In this document: positions 16,271-24,958 of the stretch, piece after piece
How positions within the stretch are numbered: the first letter of the stretch is position 1
Layout of the letters: every line of letters begins with the position of its first letter
NCBI GenBank assembly: GCA_039964455.1
Contig: JBDVXK010000011.1
Location: forward strand, 1-34,117
Reading direction: 5' to 3'
Source of the DNA: CALJFL01 sp039964455
Lineage (GTDB): Bacteria; Pseudomonadota; Gammaproteobacteria; Pseudomonadales; Halieaceae
Length of the DNA stretch: 34,117 bases
Notes under the pieces: model-generated
What the model was told of the DNA's origin: nothing
The model's input: only the letters and a program-made list of their open reading frames with translations
The model's database searches: none
Translations under genes and position numbers: made by a program

Positions 16271-17926
16271 ATGCGCCGAATCGACCTGGCAGACGCCGGT
16301 TTTCTAATCGCCGAGAAGCGGGAAACACCAATGCATGTAGGTGGCGTTAATCTGTTTACGCTTCCCGATGGCGTCAATGAGCACAAATTTCTCGAGGGAC
16401 TGGCCGATGTGCTGGCCAACGCGAGCAGCTTTCGCAAGCCTTTCGGTGAATATGTCGTCAACAAGCCCTCGGGAATGTTCTGGGAACATGACGACAACAT
16501 GGACCTGGACTACCACATTCGACACTCCGCGCTACCCAGCCCAGGTCGCTATCGCGAACTCTTCGCCCTCGCCTCGCGACTGCACTCGGTGTTACTGGAC
16601 CGCAATCGTCCGCTCTGGGAAATCCACTTGATAGAGGGGCTGCAAAATCGACAATTTGCTGTTTACAACAAAATGCATCATGCAGCGATTGATGGTGTGG
16701 GCGCGATGCACATTACCCGCGGCATGTGCTCTACCACCAAGTCGGGGCGGATAAATTATGCCCCACTGTCACAGGAGGCCTACGACGCCTATAAGGCCAG
16801 CAAGTTCAGCAACCGGCCCAGACAGGTAGCGCCCCGGGAAAGTGAGTTGCGCGCGGTCGCTGATGCAGTCAAACAAACCTTTGATTCAAGCGCCAACCTG
16901 ATGGGCGCCATCAGGCGCTTCAGCGGCGCCTTCGTGGGCCGCAGCGGGAATCTCGCAGTGCCCTGGCACAACGTGCCTAAAACTTCGATCAACACCAAGG
17001 TCAGCGGCGCACGGCGCTTTGTCGCTCAATCCTGGGATTTTGATCGGGTAAAAACGGTATGCAAGGCATTGGATGGGACGCTGAATGACATTGTTCTGGC
17101 CATGTGCTCCGGCGCATTACGCCGTTACCTGGAATCCCGACGCGAGTTACCCCGGCACTCGCTGAAGGCGATGGCTCCAGTTTCGCTGCGCGAAGAAGGC
17201 GATCTGGAATCGGCCAACGCTGTGGGCTTCATTACCGCCGACCTGGCAACCAACATCTCTGACCCGGAGAAACGCCTGCGCGCCATTCAGCAATCGATGC
17301 AGGCTGGCAAGGAACTCCTGCAGGGGCTGTCACCACGAGAAGCCTCCATTTTCATGCAATTGACACAATTACCTGCCGTGGCAACGTCTGTACTAGGCCT
17401 TGCAGACAAGTTCCCCGCATTCAGCACCGTGGTATCCAACGTACCAGGACCGCGGGAGCAATTGTACTGGAACGGCGCTCGACTCGACGGCATATATCCC
17501 GCGTCCATTGTATTCGACGGCTTTGCCATGAACATTACACTGGTCAGTTATCACAACCAGCTGGACTTTGGCATCGTGGCCTGCAGACGGTCGCTGCCAC
17601 AGATTCAGCGCTCAATCGACTATCTGGAAGAAGCGCTGCAGGAACTGGAGGAAGTAGCGGGCCTGCGAGCCAACCGCTCACGCAAGTCCAGGGCGGCAGC
17701 GAAAGCAAAACCAAAGCGCAAAACTGCAGCCAAGGCACCGGCAAAGCGCGCTGCCACCAAGAAGACAAAAACGCCGAGCAAGCCTAAAGCCGCCGCTAAA
17801 AAAACACGCGCCAGTACGAAGGCGACCAAAAAATCGGCCGTGAAACCAAAAGCCAAGGCCAAGGCAACGCCAAAGACCAGGGCAAAAGCGAAAGCCCGCC
17901 CGAAGACAAAACCAAAGCGTAAGTAA
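16271..17926 (+). CDS. Wax ester synthase/diacylglycerol acyltransferase with Lys-rich tail
   Basis: A 551-residue WS/DGAT acyltransferase that makes wax esters or triacylglycerol from acyl-CoA and a fatty alcohol or diacylglycerol. The catalytic motif HHAAIDG is at 136-142; PLWEIHLIEGL (114-124), ND at 272-273 and SNVPGP (389-394) are further family landmarks. The enzyme part ends near residue 465, the normal length. Residues 467-551 then form a low-complexity tail of Lys, Ala, Pro, Thr and Arg (AKAKPKRKTAAKAPAKRA-like), resembling histone H1 or AlgP tails. There is no stop or frameshift at the junction, so it is one protein. The tail may bind polyphosphate, nucleic acid or acidic lipid surfaces; this is a guess. 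Confidence 0.92.
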   Translation: MRRIDLADAGFLIAEKRETPMHVGGVNLFTLPDGVNEHKFLEGLADVLANASSFRKPFGEYVVNKPSGMFWEHDDNMDLDYHIRHSALPSPGRYRELFALASRLHSVLLDRNRPLWEIHLIEGLQNRQFAVYNKMHHAAIDGVGAMHITRGMCSTTKSGRINYAPLSQEAYDAYKASKFSNRPRQVAPRESELRAVADAVKQTFDSSANLMGAIRRFSGAFVGRSGNLAVPWHNVPKTSINTKVSGARRFVAQSWDFDRVKTVCKALDGTLNDIVLAMCSGALRRYLESRRELPRHSLKAMAPVSLREEGDLESANAVGFITADLATNISDPEKRLRAIQQSMQAGKELLQGLSPREASIFMQLTQLPAVATSVLGLADKFPAFSTVVSNVPGPREQLYWNGARLDGIYPASIVFDGFAMNITLVSYHNQLDFGIVACRRSLPQIQRSIDYLEEALQELEEVAGLRANRSRKSRAAAKAKPKRKTAAKAPAKRAATKKTKTPSKPKAAAKKTRASTKATKKSAVKPKAKAKATPKTRAKAKARPKTKPKRK

Positions 17927-17927
17927 G

Positions 17928-17944
17928 CGCCCTGGGCCAGGGCG
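17928..17944. terminator. Hairpin between convergent genes
   Basis: Perfect arms CGCCCTG (17928-17934) and CAGGGCG (17938-17944) with a 3-base loop lie just after the WS/DGAT stop and before the stop of the convergent ypfJ gene. No T-tract follows directly, so it may act as a weak bidirectional terminator or as an mRNA 3' end stabiliser. Confidence 0.5.
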
Positions 17945-17958
17945 ACTAGAGAATCTCT

Positions 17959-18864
17959 TTACAGATCGCCCTTGAAGGTATCGCAGGCCTCCAGCGAGCC
18001 CTGCTCAAAACCAACCCGGAACCAGCGCACTCGCTGCTCAGAGGTTCCATGGGTGAAGCTGTCGGGCACAACCCTGCCGCCGGCCTCTCGCTGCAGACGA
18101 TCATCTCCTATTGCGGTTGCCGCCGTCAGGGCCTCCTCGAGGTCACCCGGGTCAAGTAGGTCACGCTTGGTATTGGCAGCATGCCCCCACAAGCCGGCAA
18201 AGCAATCTGCCTGTAATTCCTGACGCACAGATAGCGCGTTAACTTCAGCTTTACTCCTGCCCTGACCAGCCTGACGCACCTGCTGGCTTATACCCAGAAG
18301 CGTTTGCACGTGATGCGCCACTTCATGCGCCACAACATACGCCTGGGCAAAATCCCCGGGAGCGCCATGGCGCTGCGCCAGGTCACCAAAGAATGACAGG
18401 TCGATATACAGTTTTTGGTCGCCGGGGCAGTAGAATGGTCCCATTGCCGCACCAGCCATACCGCAGGCGGAATTTACCCGGTCGGTGAACAGCACAAGTG
18501 TAGGCTCCTGGTAACGGCGACCGTTTTCAGCAAATAACGTATTCCAGGTGTCTTCGGTATCGGCGAGCACGACTGAAACAAATTGAACCAGTTGTTCTTC
18601 TTCGGCGGTAGGTTGATAGTCGGCTTGCTGCTGCACAATACCGCCGCCGCCCCCTAACAACATTGGTAGCAGGTCTATTCCAAGCAATCGGCTGCCAAAG
18701 ATCGCAATTACACCCACAATCAGTATCGTCCTACCCGTCTTGGTTCTTATCAATGCCGGCAGAAAACGCAATATCACCGGCGCCGCGCCGGCGCTTCCGG
18801 ATACGGCGCCCTGCCCTCGCCTGTCATCAACATTACTGCTGCGTCTTCCGCCCTGCCAGCGCAT
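17959..18864 (-). CDS. ypfJ: Putative neutral zinc metallopeptidase YpfJ
   Basis: A 301-residue membrane-anchored peptidase-like protein of the YpfJ family. The N-terminus MRWQGGRRSSNVDDRRG is characteristic of the family. One hydrophobic segment lies at about 45-60, followed by a Gly-rich linker. The zinc motif HEVAHHVQ begins at residue 180 (His180, Glu181, His184); CGMAGAAMGPFYCPGDQKLYIDLSFF (134-159, partly quoted) and the ADCFAGLW helix are also hallmark segments. The catalytic domain is probably periplasmic. A clear AGGAGA lies 5 bases before the ATG. Physiological substrate is unknown in any species that I know of. Confidence 0.93.
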   Translation of the reverse strand: MRWQGGRRSSNVDDRRGQGAVSGSAGAAPVILRFLPALIRTKTGRTILIVGVIAIFGSRLLGIDLLPMLLGGGGGIVQQQADYQPTAEEEQLVQFVSVVLADTEDTWNTLFAENGRRYQEPTLVLFTDRVNSACGMAGAAMGPFYCPGDQKLYIDLSFFGDLAQRHGAPGDFAQAYVVAHEVAHHVQTLLGISQQVRQAGQGRSKAEVNALSVRQELQADCFAGLWGHAANTKRDLLDPGDLEEALTAATAIGDDRLQREAGGRVVPDSFTHGTSEQRVRWFRVGFEQGSLEACDTFKGDL

Positions 18865-19015
18865 AGTCTCTCCTGCTGTTATGGGTTATACGTTAGCATC
18901 TGGGTTTATGGGCGCAAGCCTGATAAACGGGATAACGTATCCGGCACTGGATTGCGGGCTCAGGAACACTTAGGCTACGTTACCTTATCGACCAACAACA
19001 CATTGAGACCATAAC

Positions 19016-20491
19016 ATGAGCGACGGTATTCTTATTGGTGGCTGCTCCAGCGGCAAGGTTTTCCTTAACCCGCGCTACGCCAATCGTCATGGCTTGATCG
19101 CCGGCGCCACCGGTACCGGCAAGACGGTCACCCTGCAATGCCTGGCAGAAGGCTTTTCCGATATGGGCGTGCCGGTATTCATGGCCGACGTAAAAGGTGA
19201 CATCTCGGGTATCAGCCAGAGTGGCAAGCCTCACCCCAAGGTCGATGAGCGGGTAAACAGCATCGGCATAGAGAACTACAGCCAGCGCGGCTACCCGGTC
19301 GCGTTCTGGGACCTGTTTGGCAAGAAGGGAACACCGGTTCGTTCCACCGTTTCGGAAATGGGACCACAGCTGATCTCCAGGTTGCTTGACCTGAACGAAA
19401 CGCAGGAAAGCGTTGTCACCCTGGTATTCGAGTTCGCCGACAACGAAGGCATGCTGCTTGTTGATCTGGCTGACCTGCGCACCACACTGGAATACCTGGG
19501 CAACAACACCAAAGAACTGGGTACCGGCTTCGGCGTATCCAAAGCTTCGGTAAATGCCATATTGCGCCGGCTTTTGATGCTGGAGCGGGAAGGTGGCAAA
19601 AAGTTCTTTGGTGAGCCGGCACTGCAACTGGAAGACTTCATGCAGGTTGAGCGCGACGGACGTGGCGTTATCAATGTGCTGGCAGCAGATACACTGATAC
19701 AAAGTCCCCGGGTTTATTCCACTTTTTTGCTGTGGCTGCTATCAGAGCTGTTCGAGAACCTGCCAGAGCTGGGTGACCCTGAAAAACCGGTGCTGGTGTT
19801 TTTCTTCGACGAGGCACACCTGCTATTTCGCGACATACCCAAGGCACTACAAGAAAAAATTGAACAAGTTGTGCGGCTGATACGCTCCAAGGGGGTGGGT
19901 GTCTATTTTATTTCGCAAAGCCCGGCCGATGTGCCAGACAGCGTGCTCAGCCAGTTGGGTAACCGCATACAGCACGCGCTGCGCGCCTACACACCCAAGG
20001 AGCAGAAAGCCGTGCGTGTTGCCGCGCAGTCGTTTCGCACCAATCCCGACCTGGACACAGTAACTGTCATCACCGAGATGGGAGTGGGTGAAGCGCTGGT
20101 TTCCACCTTACAGGACAAGGGGGTTCCGTCACCGGTTGAACGGGTACTGGTGCGGCCGCCACACTCTCGCATGGGCAAAGCGACGCTGGCTGAGAGAAAG
20201 GCAATACTGGACCGGGATCCCAATATGCGCCTCTACGGCAAAACCCAGGACCCCCGCTCTGCTCACGAGATCTTGCTTGAACGAACCGCTGCCAAATTGA
20301 AAAAAGCCGAGGAAGCGGAACTGGCTGAGCGAGCCGAGAAAGCGAAAGGCAAAAAAACCAGCAGCGGCCGCAGTAGGCAGAGTAGCGGCGAGGCATTCAT
20401 CAAAAGTATGGCTCGCAGCCTGGGCAGCGCGGCCGGCAGCAGCCTGGGCAAAAAACTCTTCAGGGGGATTCTAGGATCTCTGTTGAAATAA
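19016..20491 (+). CDS. yjgR: HerA-like ATPase YjgR (DUF853)
   Basis: A 491-residue P-loop ATPase of the HerA/FtsK superfamily. Walker A GATGTGKT is at 30-37 and Walker B VFFFDEAH at 261-268, with GDISGIS and the segment IRSKGVGVYFISQSPADVP as other typical blocks. The C-terminal part is a charged helix (KLKKAEEAELAERAEKAKG) followed by a Gly/Ser-rich end. Members are described as predicted helicases or DNA pumps; the cellular role of YjgR is not established. It appears monocistronic, with about 150 bases upstream shared with the divergent ypfJ gene. Confidence 0.92.
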   Translation: MSDGILIGGCSSGKVFLNPRYANRHGLIAGATGTGKTVTLQCLAEGFSDMGVPVFMADVKGDISGISQSGKPHPKVDERVNSIGIENYSQRGYPVAFWDLFGKKGTPVRSTVSEMGPQLISRLLDLNETQESVVTLVFEFADNEGMLLVDLADLRTTLEYLGNNTKELGTGFGVSKASVNAILRRLLMLEREGGKKFFGEPALQLEDFMQVERDGRGVINVLAADTLIQSPRVYSTFLLWLLSELFENLPELGDPEKPVLVFFFDEAHLLFRDIPKALQEKIEQVVRLIRSKGVGVYFISQSPADVPDSVLSQLGNRIQHALRAYTPKEQKAVRVAAQSFRTNPDLDTVTVITEMGVGEALVSTLQDKGVPSPVERVLVRPPHSRMGKATLAERKAILDRDPNMRLYGKTQDPRSAHEILLERTAAKLKKAEEAELAERAEKAKGKKTSSGRSRQSSGEAFIKSMARSLGSAAGSSLGKKLFRGILGSLLK

Positions 20492-20537
20492 CAATAGAAT
20501 CAATTACTTACAGCAAGAATCTAGAAATTAATTAGGG

Positions 20538-21485
20538 CTATGTCGCGAGCTTGCGTAACTTGCCGATCCCAGTCAAAACAGCCAGCGTGGCGCCACCAGC
20601 TACAATGCCAAACAGGGCGCCCAATAGCGTTGGAGCGACTGCTGCCAGCACAAAGCCCACCGCCGGGATCGACCCTGCCATGACGGTAAGCTGACCGAAG
20701 AAAACCGCAACCGGGTGCAGACCGTGCACCAATATACCGCCCCCAACCATAAACATTGCCGCGGTTCCAATGACTGCCAATGCCTTCATCAGCCAGGGCG
20801 CAAAATCTAGCAAGCGCAACCCAAACCATCGCTGCAGATCGAGCCATCTACCCTGCCCCTGCTTGCCGACAAGGTAGATGCCGGCGTCATCCAATTTCAC
20901 GATCCCGGCCACCAGGCCATAAACACCAATCGTCATCAGTATTGCGATGCCGGATACAACTGACACCTGAGTCACAGCCGAGGTACCCGCCACTACGCCG
21001 AGGGTAATAACGATAATCTCGGCAGACAAAATAAAATCGGTGCGAATAGCGCCAGCGATCTTTTCTTTTTCTGCCGCCACCGGGTCAATCGACGGGTCAC
21101 TCAGGTGCGCAACCAGTTTCTCGTGGTGCGCTTCATCCTCAGCCTCACTGTGCAGGAACTTGTGCGCGATCTTCTCGAAGCCCTCGTAGCACAGAAAAAG
21201 CCCGCCCAACATCAATAGTGGCGTAATCAGCCAGCTAGCGACGGCAGAGATCACCAGTGCCGACGGTACAAGAATAAGCTTGTTGCGGAATGACCCCTTT
21301 GCTACCGCCCAGACCACTGGCAATTCACGATCTGCCTTAACACCACTAACCTGCTCGGCGTTCAAAGCCAGATCATCACCAAGAACACCTGCCGTCTTCT
21401 TGGCCGCGACCTTTGTCATCAACGAGACGTCGTCGAGTATCGCTGCTATGTCATCAAGTAGTACGAGTAGACTTGCGCCTGCCAT
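20538..21485 (-). CDS. yedI: DUF808 family inner-membrane protein (YedI)
   Basis: A 315-residue membrane protein. The N-terminal MAGASLLVLLDDIAAILDDVSLMTKVAAKKTAGVLGDDLALNAEQV (start only needed: MAGASLLVLLDDIAAILDD) is the hallmark of the YedI/DUF808 family, followed by helices including GGLFLCYEGFEKIAHKF and several C-terminal Gly/Ala-rich helices. The function of the family is unknown; a transport role has been suggested only from its shape. It lies 60 bases upstream of ppk1 on the same strand, so the order is yedI behind... that is, ppk1 is transcribed first and yedI follows. Confidence 0.9.
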   Translation of the reverse strand: MAGASLLVLLDDIAAILDDVSLMTKVAAKKTAGVLGDDLALNAEQVSGVKADRELPVVWAVAKGSFRNKLILVPSALVISAVASWLITPLLMLGGLFLCYEGFEKIAHKFLHSEAEDEAHHEKLVAHLSDPSIDPVAAEKEKIAGAIRTDFILSAEIIVITLGVVAGTSAVTQVSVVSGIAILMTIGVYGLVAGIVKLDDAGIYLVGKQGQGRWLDLQRWFGLRLLDFAPWLMKALAVIGTAAMFMVGGGILVHGLHPVAVFFGQLTVMAGSIPAVGFVLAAVAPTLLGALFGIVAGGATLAVLTGIGKLRKLAT

Positions 21486-21546
21486 CGTAGAAATTACTCC
21501 TGCGGCGGATCCGCCTGAAAAGAAGGTCAGTTAAACCGAAAAAGCA

Positions 21547-23688
21547 TCACTTGCGCAACTTGCGTCTGCGCCTTGCCGTCATGTTCATTTGCGACTTGGG
21601 ATAACGAGGCAATTTACCCTCGCTCAGATAGCGGTGAATAGTTTCCTGGGATCGGATTTTGGCCACTTTCTTTGTCGGGGTTACACGGTCATTCACCTGG
21701 TTCTGGTCGATGACTCGGGCCTTAACATTGTCGTTCCACTGCTGATCCAGAATGTCCTGGATCATTTTCTGTGCTTCCGGCTCATTGATGGGACACAACA
21801 CCTCCACCCTGTAGTCCAGGTTTCGCGTCATCAAGTCCGCCGATCCAATGAAGTAGCGCGGCTTACCGCGATTATAAAAAACGTAGGCCCGCGGGTGCTC
21901 AAGGAATCGGTCAACTATACTGATTCCGCGTATGTTTTCAGAGATGCCCTTGACCCCAGGCAGCAGCGAGCACATCCCGCGCACAATAAGCTTGATCTCT
22001 ACACCGGCATCGCTGGCCTCGTAGAGTTTCATCACCAATTGCTTATCCACCAGGTTGTTGCACTTGAGCGTCATTGACGCCCGATACCCCGCCCTGGCAT
22101 TAACGATTTCATTCTCAATCATTTCCATAATGGCGGGACGAGTGGTGTGCGGCGACACCAGCAGCGTGCGGTAGTTGGGTCGCTTGTAATTGTATTTAAG
22201 GAAATCGAATACGTTAAAAACGTCTTTACCTATATTATTGTCTCGCGTAATCAGCGTGAAGTCGGTGTAAAGCTTCGCGGTATTTTCGTTAAAGTTCCCC
22301 GTCCCTATGTGGCTGTAGAAACGAATGCCGTTTTCCTCCTGCCTTTCAATCAGCAGTATTTTGCTGTGCACCTTAAGGCCGGGAATCCCGAATATCACCT
22401 CGATGCCATTCTCGGTCAGCCGCTGGGCCCAATCGATATTGGCTGCCTCATCGAAACGCGCTGCAAGTTCCACCACTGCAAGCACACGCTTACCGTTTTG
22501 CACCGCATTAACCAGCGCATCTACCACACGGGAGTCTCTAGCGACTCGGTACAGGCATATCTTGATGCTAGTAACCTGCGGGTCCAGCGCTGCCGTCTTC
22601 AGCAGGTCGATAATGTAATCAAAGGGGTTATAGGGGTAATACAGAAACACATCACGCTTGCGAATACTGTCAAACAAACTGCCCGGCTCATCCAACCGCT
22701 TGATGCGTACAGGCGGCAGCGGCTTGAACTCGAGATACTTGGGCCCGACATTGGGAAACCCAATGAAGTCCTTGGAGTTGTGGTATCTGCCGCCGGCTAT
22801 CATGCTGTCGTACTTACCAAAACCAAAACGCCGGCTCAGATAGTCCAACAGTCTGTCAGGCATTCCGGCATCGTAAACAAAGCGCACAGCGTCAGCTTTC
22901 TTACGCTGCTTGAGGCTAGCCTCCATTTTTTCTATGAGGCTTTGGGTAATACCGGTATCGATCTCCAACTCGGCGTCTCTGGAAAACTTGAAACAGTAAG
23001 CCTCCGCTTTATCTATAGTCAGCACTCCGCGAAACATTTGGTCAAGGCAGGCGCGCAGCACGTTATCCAGCGCGATGAAGACCTTGCCACCCTTGCCTTT
23101 CCGACGCGGAATTTCCAGAAAACGCGGCAAACGATCCGTGGGCACCTCTACCACCGCATAGTTGAAGCTGTCCCCCGACTTAATGTCGATAGCGAGATAG
23201 ATAGACTCATCATTCAGGGGTGCTATGGACTGTCCATCTCGCAGCAGAATAGGCTCCAGTTCTGGCAACACCGTGTGGCTGAAATACGCTTGCACAAATG
23301 CCAACTGCCCTGAATCAAGCTGGGACTCGTTGACCATATAGATACGTCGGGCACGAAGATCGACTAGCACCTTGTTGTAGGCCTTTTCGAAACGTTTCTG
23401 CAGCTCTACAAATCGCTTCTGGATGAAAGCTAGCAAGTCCTTGGCCTGCTGCCGTGTAGCGCCACTGGATACTGAGATAAGACGCCTGACCTCAGCCACC
23501 CGAACCCGAAAGAACTCATCCATATTGCTGGAAAAAATGCCCAGGTAGCGCAGCCGCTGAATCACGGGAACCGTTGGGTCCTCGGCTTCCTGCAGAACCC
23601 TTGCATTGAAAGAAAGCCAGCTTATCTCCCGAGGCATAAAGAGGCTTTCATCGAGATCGGCTACACGGGTTTTTAAGGGGCTGGCCAT
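21547..23688 (-). CDS. ppk1: Polyphosphate kinase 1
   Basis: A 713-residue Ppk1, which reversibly polymerises the gamma-phosphate of ATP into inorganic polyphosphate at the membrane. The N-terminal domain starts with REISWLSFNARVLQEA, and SSNMDEFFRVR follows. The autophosphorylated His is His441 in GLKVHSKILLI and the second essential His is His460 in SHIGTGNFNENTAKLY, 19 residues apart as in E. coli (435 and 454). ATG 23688 is chosen because AAGGA lies about 6 bases upstream and the protein then begins MASPLKTR; the open frame to 23802 adds 38 Cys/Arg-rich residues unlike the family. A terminator at 23801-23828 separates it from the genes upstream. A short basic C-terminus (MTARRRRKLRK) is present. 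Confidence 0.95.
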   Translation of the reverse strand: MASPLKTRVADLDESLFMPREISWLSFNARVLQEAEDPTVPVIQRLRYLGIFSSNMDEFFRVRVAEVRRLISVSSGATRQQAKDLLAFIQKRFVELQKRFEKAYNKVLVDLRARRIYMVNESQLDSGQLAFVQAYFSHTVLPELEPILLRDGQSIAPLNDESIYLAIDIKSGDSFNYAVVEVPTDRLPRFLEIPRRKGKGGKVFIALDNVLRACLDQMFRGVLTIDKAEAYCFKFSRDAELEIDTGITQSLIEKMEASLKQRKKADAVRFVYDAGMPDRLLDYLSRRFGFGKYDSMIAGGRYHNSKDFIGFPNVGPKYLEFKPLPPVRIKRLDEPGSLFDSIRKRDVFLYYPYNPFDYIIDLLKTAALDPQVTSIKICLYRVARDSRVVDALVNAVQNGKRVLAVVELAARFDEAANIDWAQRLTENGIEVIFGIPGLKVHSKILLIERQEENGIRFYSHIGTGNFNENTAKLYTDFTLITRDNNIGKDVFNVFDFLKYNYKRPNYRTLLVSPHTTRPAIMEMIENEIVNARAGYRASMTLKCNNLVDKQLVMKLYEASDAGVEIKLIVRGMCSLLPGVKGISENIRGISIVDRFLEHPRAYVFYNRGKPRYFIGSADLMTRNLDYRVEVLCPINEPEAQKMIQDILDQQWNDNVKARVIDQNQVNDRVTPTKKVAKIRSQETIHRYLSEGKLPRYPKSQMNMTARRRRKLRK

Positions 23689-23800
23689 TAGTGTCCTTTT
23701 GGGGTTAGCGAGGCGCGACTTAGAGAGGCGCCACAGGCGCCTCCGGACCGGACAATTTAGTACAGTTGCGCCTGGACAGCAAAGTGAAGAAAACGCAGAC

Positions 23801-23828
23801 AAAAAAAAGCCCGACGCGAACGCCGGGC
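23801..23828 (-). terminator. Rho-independent terminator before ppk1
   Basis: Stem GCCCGACG/CGCCGGGC (23809-23816 with 23821-23828, one mismatch) and a CGAA tetraloop, followed on the minus strand by eight T (23801-23808). It ends the transcript of the 72-residue gene at 23851-24069. Confidence 0.88.
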
Positions 23829-23839
23829 AAGGTAGGGAT
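23828..23839. repeat. Direct repeat copy 1 beside a terminator
   Basis: CAAGGTAGGGAT here recurs exactly at 24131-24142. In both places it sits directly against the CCGGGC arm of a leftward terminator, between a stop codon and the hairpin. Confidence 0.55.
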
Positions 23840-23850
23840 TCTCGGGAGGA

Positions 23851-24069
23851 CTACTCCTCCATTGCTGCCAACTCCAGGTGTGCCAGCAAGCTGCAAAACT
23901 GGTCGGCGACAACATCGATAGCCTGATGTAAATCGGATGACTGCTCACGTCCCCTGAGCCTCTGCTTGCCCTGCTCTACCAGCGCTACCAGCGCGGTGAG
24001 CTCAAATTCATCCAATTCCAGACCGATTCGCGCTGCCACCGGGTTGTCACTAATAAACGTCGTTTTCAT
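23851..24069 (-). CDS. Small hypothetical protein, 72 residues
   Basis: A short acidic, probably all-helical cytoplasmic protein (MKTTFISDNPVAARIGLELD...). No family recognised; it has heptad-like Leu/Val spacing from residue 19 to 68 and one Cys. ATG 24069 is chosen because GGAGC lies about 8 bases upstream; the open frame to 24120 would run into a terminator hairpin. Its transcript ends at the terminator 23801-23828. A terminator also lies upstream, so it either has its own promoter in the short gap or is reached by read-through. Confidence 0.65.
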   Translation of the reverse strand: MKTTFISDNPVAARIGLELDEFELTALVALVEQGKQRLRGREQSSDLHQAIDVVADQFCSLLAHLELAAMEE

Positions 24070-24088
24070 CAAGTTGCTCCAGCCCCTG

Positions 24089-24130
24089 AAAAAGAGCCCG
24101 GTTGGTCCCCGATATCGCATGGGGCCGGGC
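24089..24130 (-). terminator. Rho-independent terminator of the 137-residue gene
   Basis: Outer stem GCCCGG/CCGGGC (24096-24101 with 24125-24130), inner stem CCCC/GGGG, followed on the minus strand by TCTTTTT (24089-24095). It lies about 40 bases after the stop of the gene at 24172-24585. Confidence 0.75.
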
Positions 24131-24142
24131 CAAGGTAGGGAT
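24131..24142. repeat. Direct repeat copy 2 beside a terminator
   Basis: Second exact copy of CAAGGTAGGGAT (first at 23828-23839), again adjoining the CCGGGC arm of a leftward terminator. It may be a duplicated 3' end. Confidence 0.55.
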
Positions 24143-24171
24143 CTTTGCTAGAGATTTCTGCCGATTTCTGA

Positions 24172-24585
24172 TCAGGCAGCAAGCATCTCTGGTGACTCGA
24201 ATGCCTCGGGATAGGCGTCAATGACAGCGCGAAAGCTGTAATCTTCCATACCCAGTTCCTTTAGCGTTGCAGTAACATCTTCACCGCCGCGCGACTCCAG
24301 GCGCTTTGCAACCGCCGCCATCAGGCCACTGCGGGCAACCATCTGCCAGGTACCAGTAGCACGGGTACGCTTACCTTTGGCAAAACCCAGCGCCTCTTCG
24401 TAGGCGAAAATAGCCCGGACAGCTGCAAACTCTGCGTCCGATGCGACCTCATAAGTTTCAGCACGCAAATCTACCGCTCGACGGTGAACCTGCAAGGCCA
24501 GCTCTGGGTGTCCGTTGCGAGTCGCGTTGCGCGCAAAAACGTAACACTTGTCGGGATCGTTAATTCTCAGTACCAATTCGTGCAT
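24172..24585 (-). CDS. Hypothetical helical protein, 137 residues, target of the shared promoter
   Basis: A mostly helical cytoplasmic protein. The N-terminal part (DPDKCYVFARNATRNGHPELALQVHRRAVDL) looks like paired helices, and the C-terminal part has RATGTWQMVARSGLMAAVAKRL followed by LKELGMEDYSFRAVIDAYPEAF. I faintly recall similar R-x-x-x-T-W/R-Q-M modules in small nucleic-acid-related proteins, but I cannot name the family. GGAGAG lies 5 bases before the ATG. Its promoter (24648-24714) is nearly identical to that of the 84-residue gene at 26056-26310, so the two are probably controlled together, likely by the AraC-family regulator at 26435-27460. A terminator follows at 24089-24130. Confidence 0.75.
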   Translation of the reverse strand: MHELVLRINDPDKCYVFARNATRNGHPELALQVHRRAVDLRAETYEVASDAEFAAVRAIFAYEEALGFAKGKRTRATGTWQMVARSGLMAAVAKRLESRGGEDVTATLKELGMEDYSFRAVIDAYPEAFESPEMLAA

Positions 24586-24647
24586 ATCAGCTCTCCTACC
24601 GTTGATGTCCGGCGCATTACGAGGTGCGCTCCTTGACTACGGGAGAG

Positions 24648-24714
24648 AGAATACGGCGAGGCCGGAATTTCCTACATGGCCGACCGCGCCAGCAGCATGA
24701 CCATTTACGACAAT
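24648..24714 (-). promoter_or_regulatory. Putative AraC-controlled promoter, copy A
   Basis: Minus-strand order: half-site GGTCATGCTGCTGGCG, then after a 21-base period a weaker half-site GGCCATG, then 21 bases, then -10 box TATTCT (24648-24653). The 40-base part at 24675-24714 matches 26368-26407 at 34 of 40 positions. No good -35 is seen, as expected for an activator-dependent promoter. Predicted transcription start is near 24641, about 56 bases before the gene at 24585. Confidence 0.7.
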
Positions 24715-24773
24715 CGCAAAAATTGATCTAGAAACAACATGAAATAACGTATTTTTATTGTTGTTTTTTATAT

Positions 24774-24807
24774 AAAAAAGCCCGCATATCACAAAATGAT
24801 AGCGGGC
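24774..24807 (-). terminator. Rho-independent terminator of the universal stress gene
   Basis: Long stem GCCCGC (24780-24785) with GCGGGC (24802-24807), extended by TATCA/TGATA around a CAAAA loop, followed on the minus strand by TTTTTT (24774-24779). It lies about 150 bases after the stop of the gene at 24959, so the transcript has a long 3' end. The remainder of 24586-24958 holds promoter A and nothing else recognisable. Confidence 0.85.
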
Positions 24808-24958
24808 CAAAATAGCCGTATACTTCGGGGCAGAAGCATCGGCCAGGGGACGTGTAGCACGCGCTAGAACGCGACGTGCTCACCACAAGATAGTACCGAT
24901 CGGGAAAAGTGCAAACCTGAAAGCCGCCTGTTACGGCCTGGAACCTGACCCAGCCGGG

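Noticed and set aside
17669..17926. Idea that the Lys/Ala-rich tail of the acyltransferase comes from a frameshift
   Set aside because: The frame is continuous, the codons keep the host's pattern, and the tail ends at a stop followed directly by a hairpin.
20492..20537. Possible terminator between yjgR and yedI
   Set aside because: No convincing stem with a T-tract could be found.
22147..23313. Long open frame (388 codons) on the plus strand
   Set aside because: Antisense to ppk1, which has both catalytic His and full family similarity; a composition shadow.
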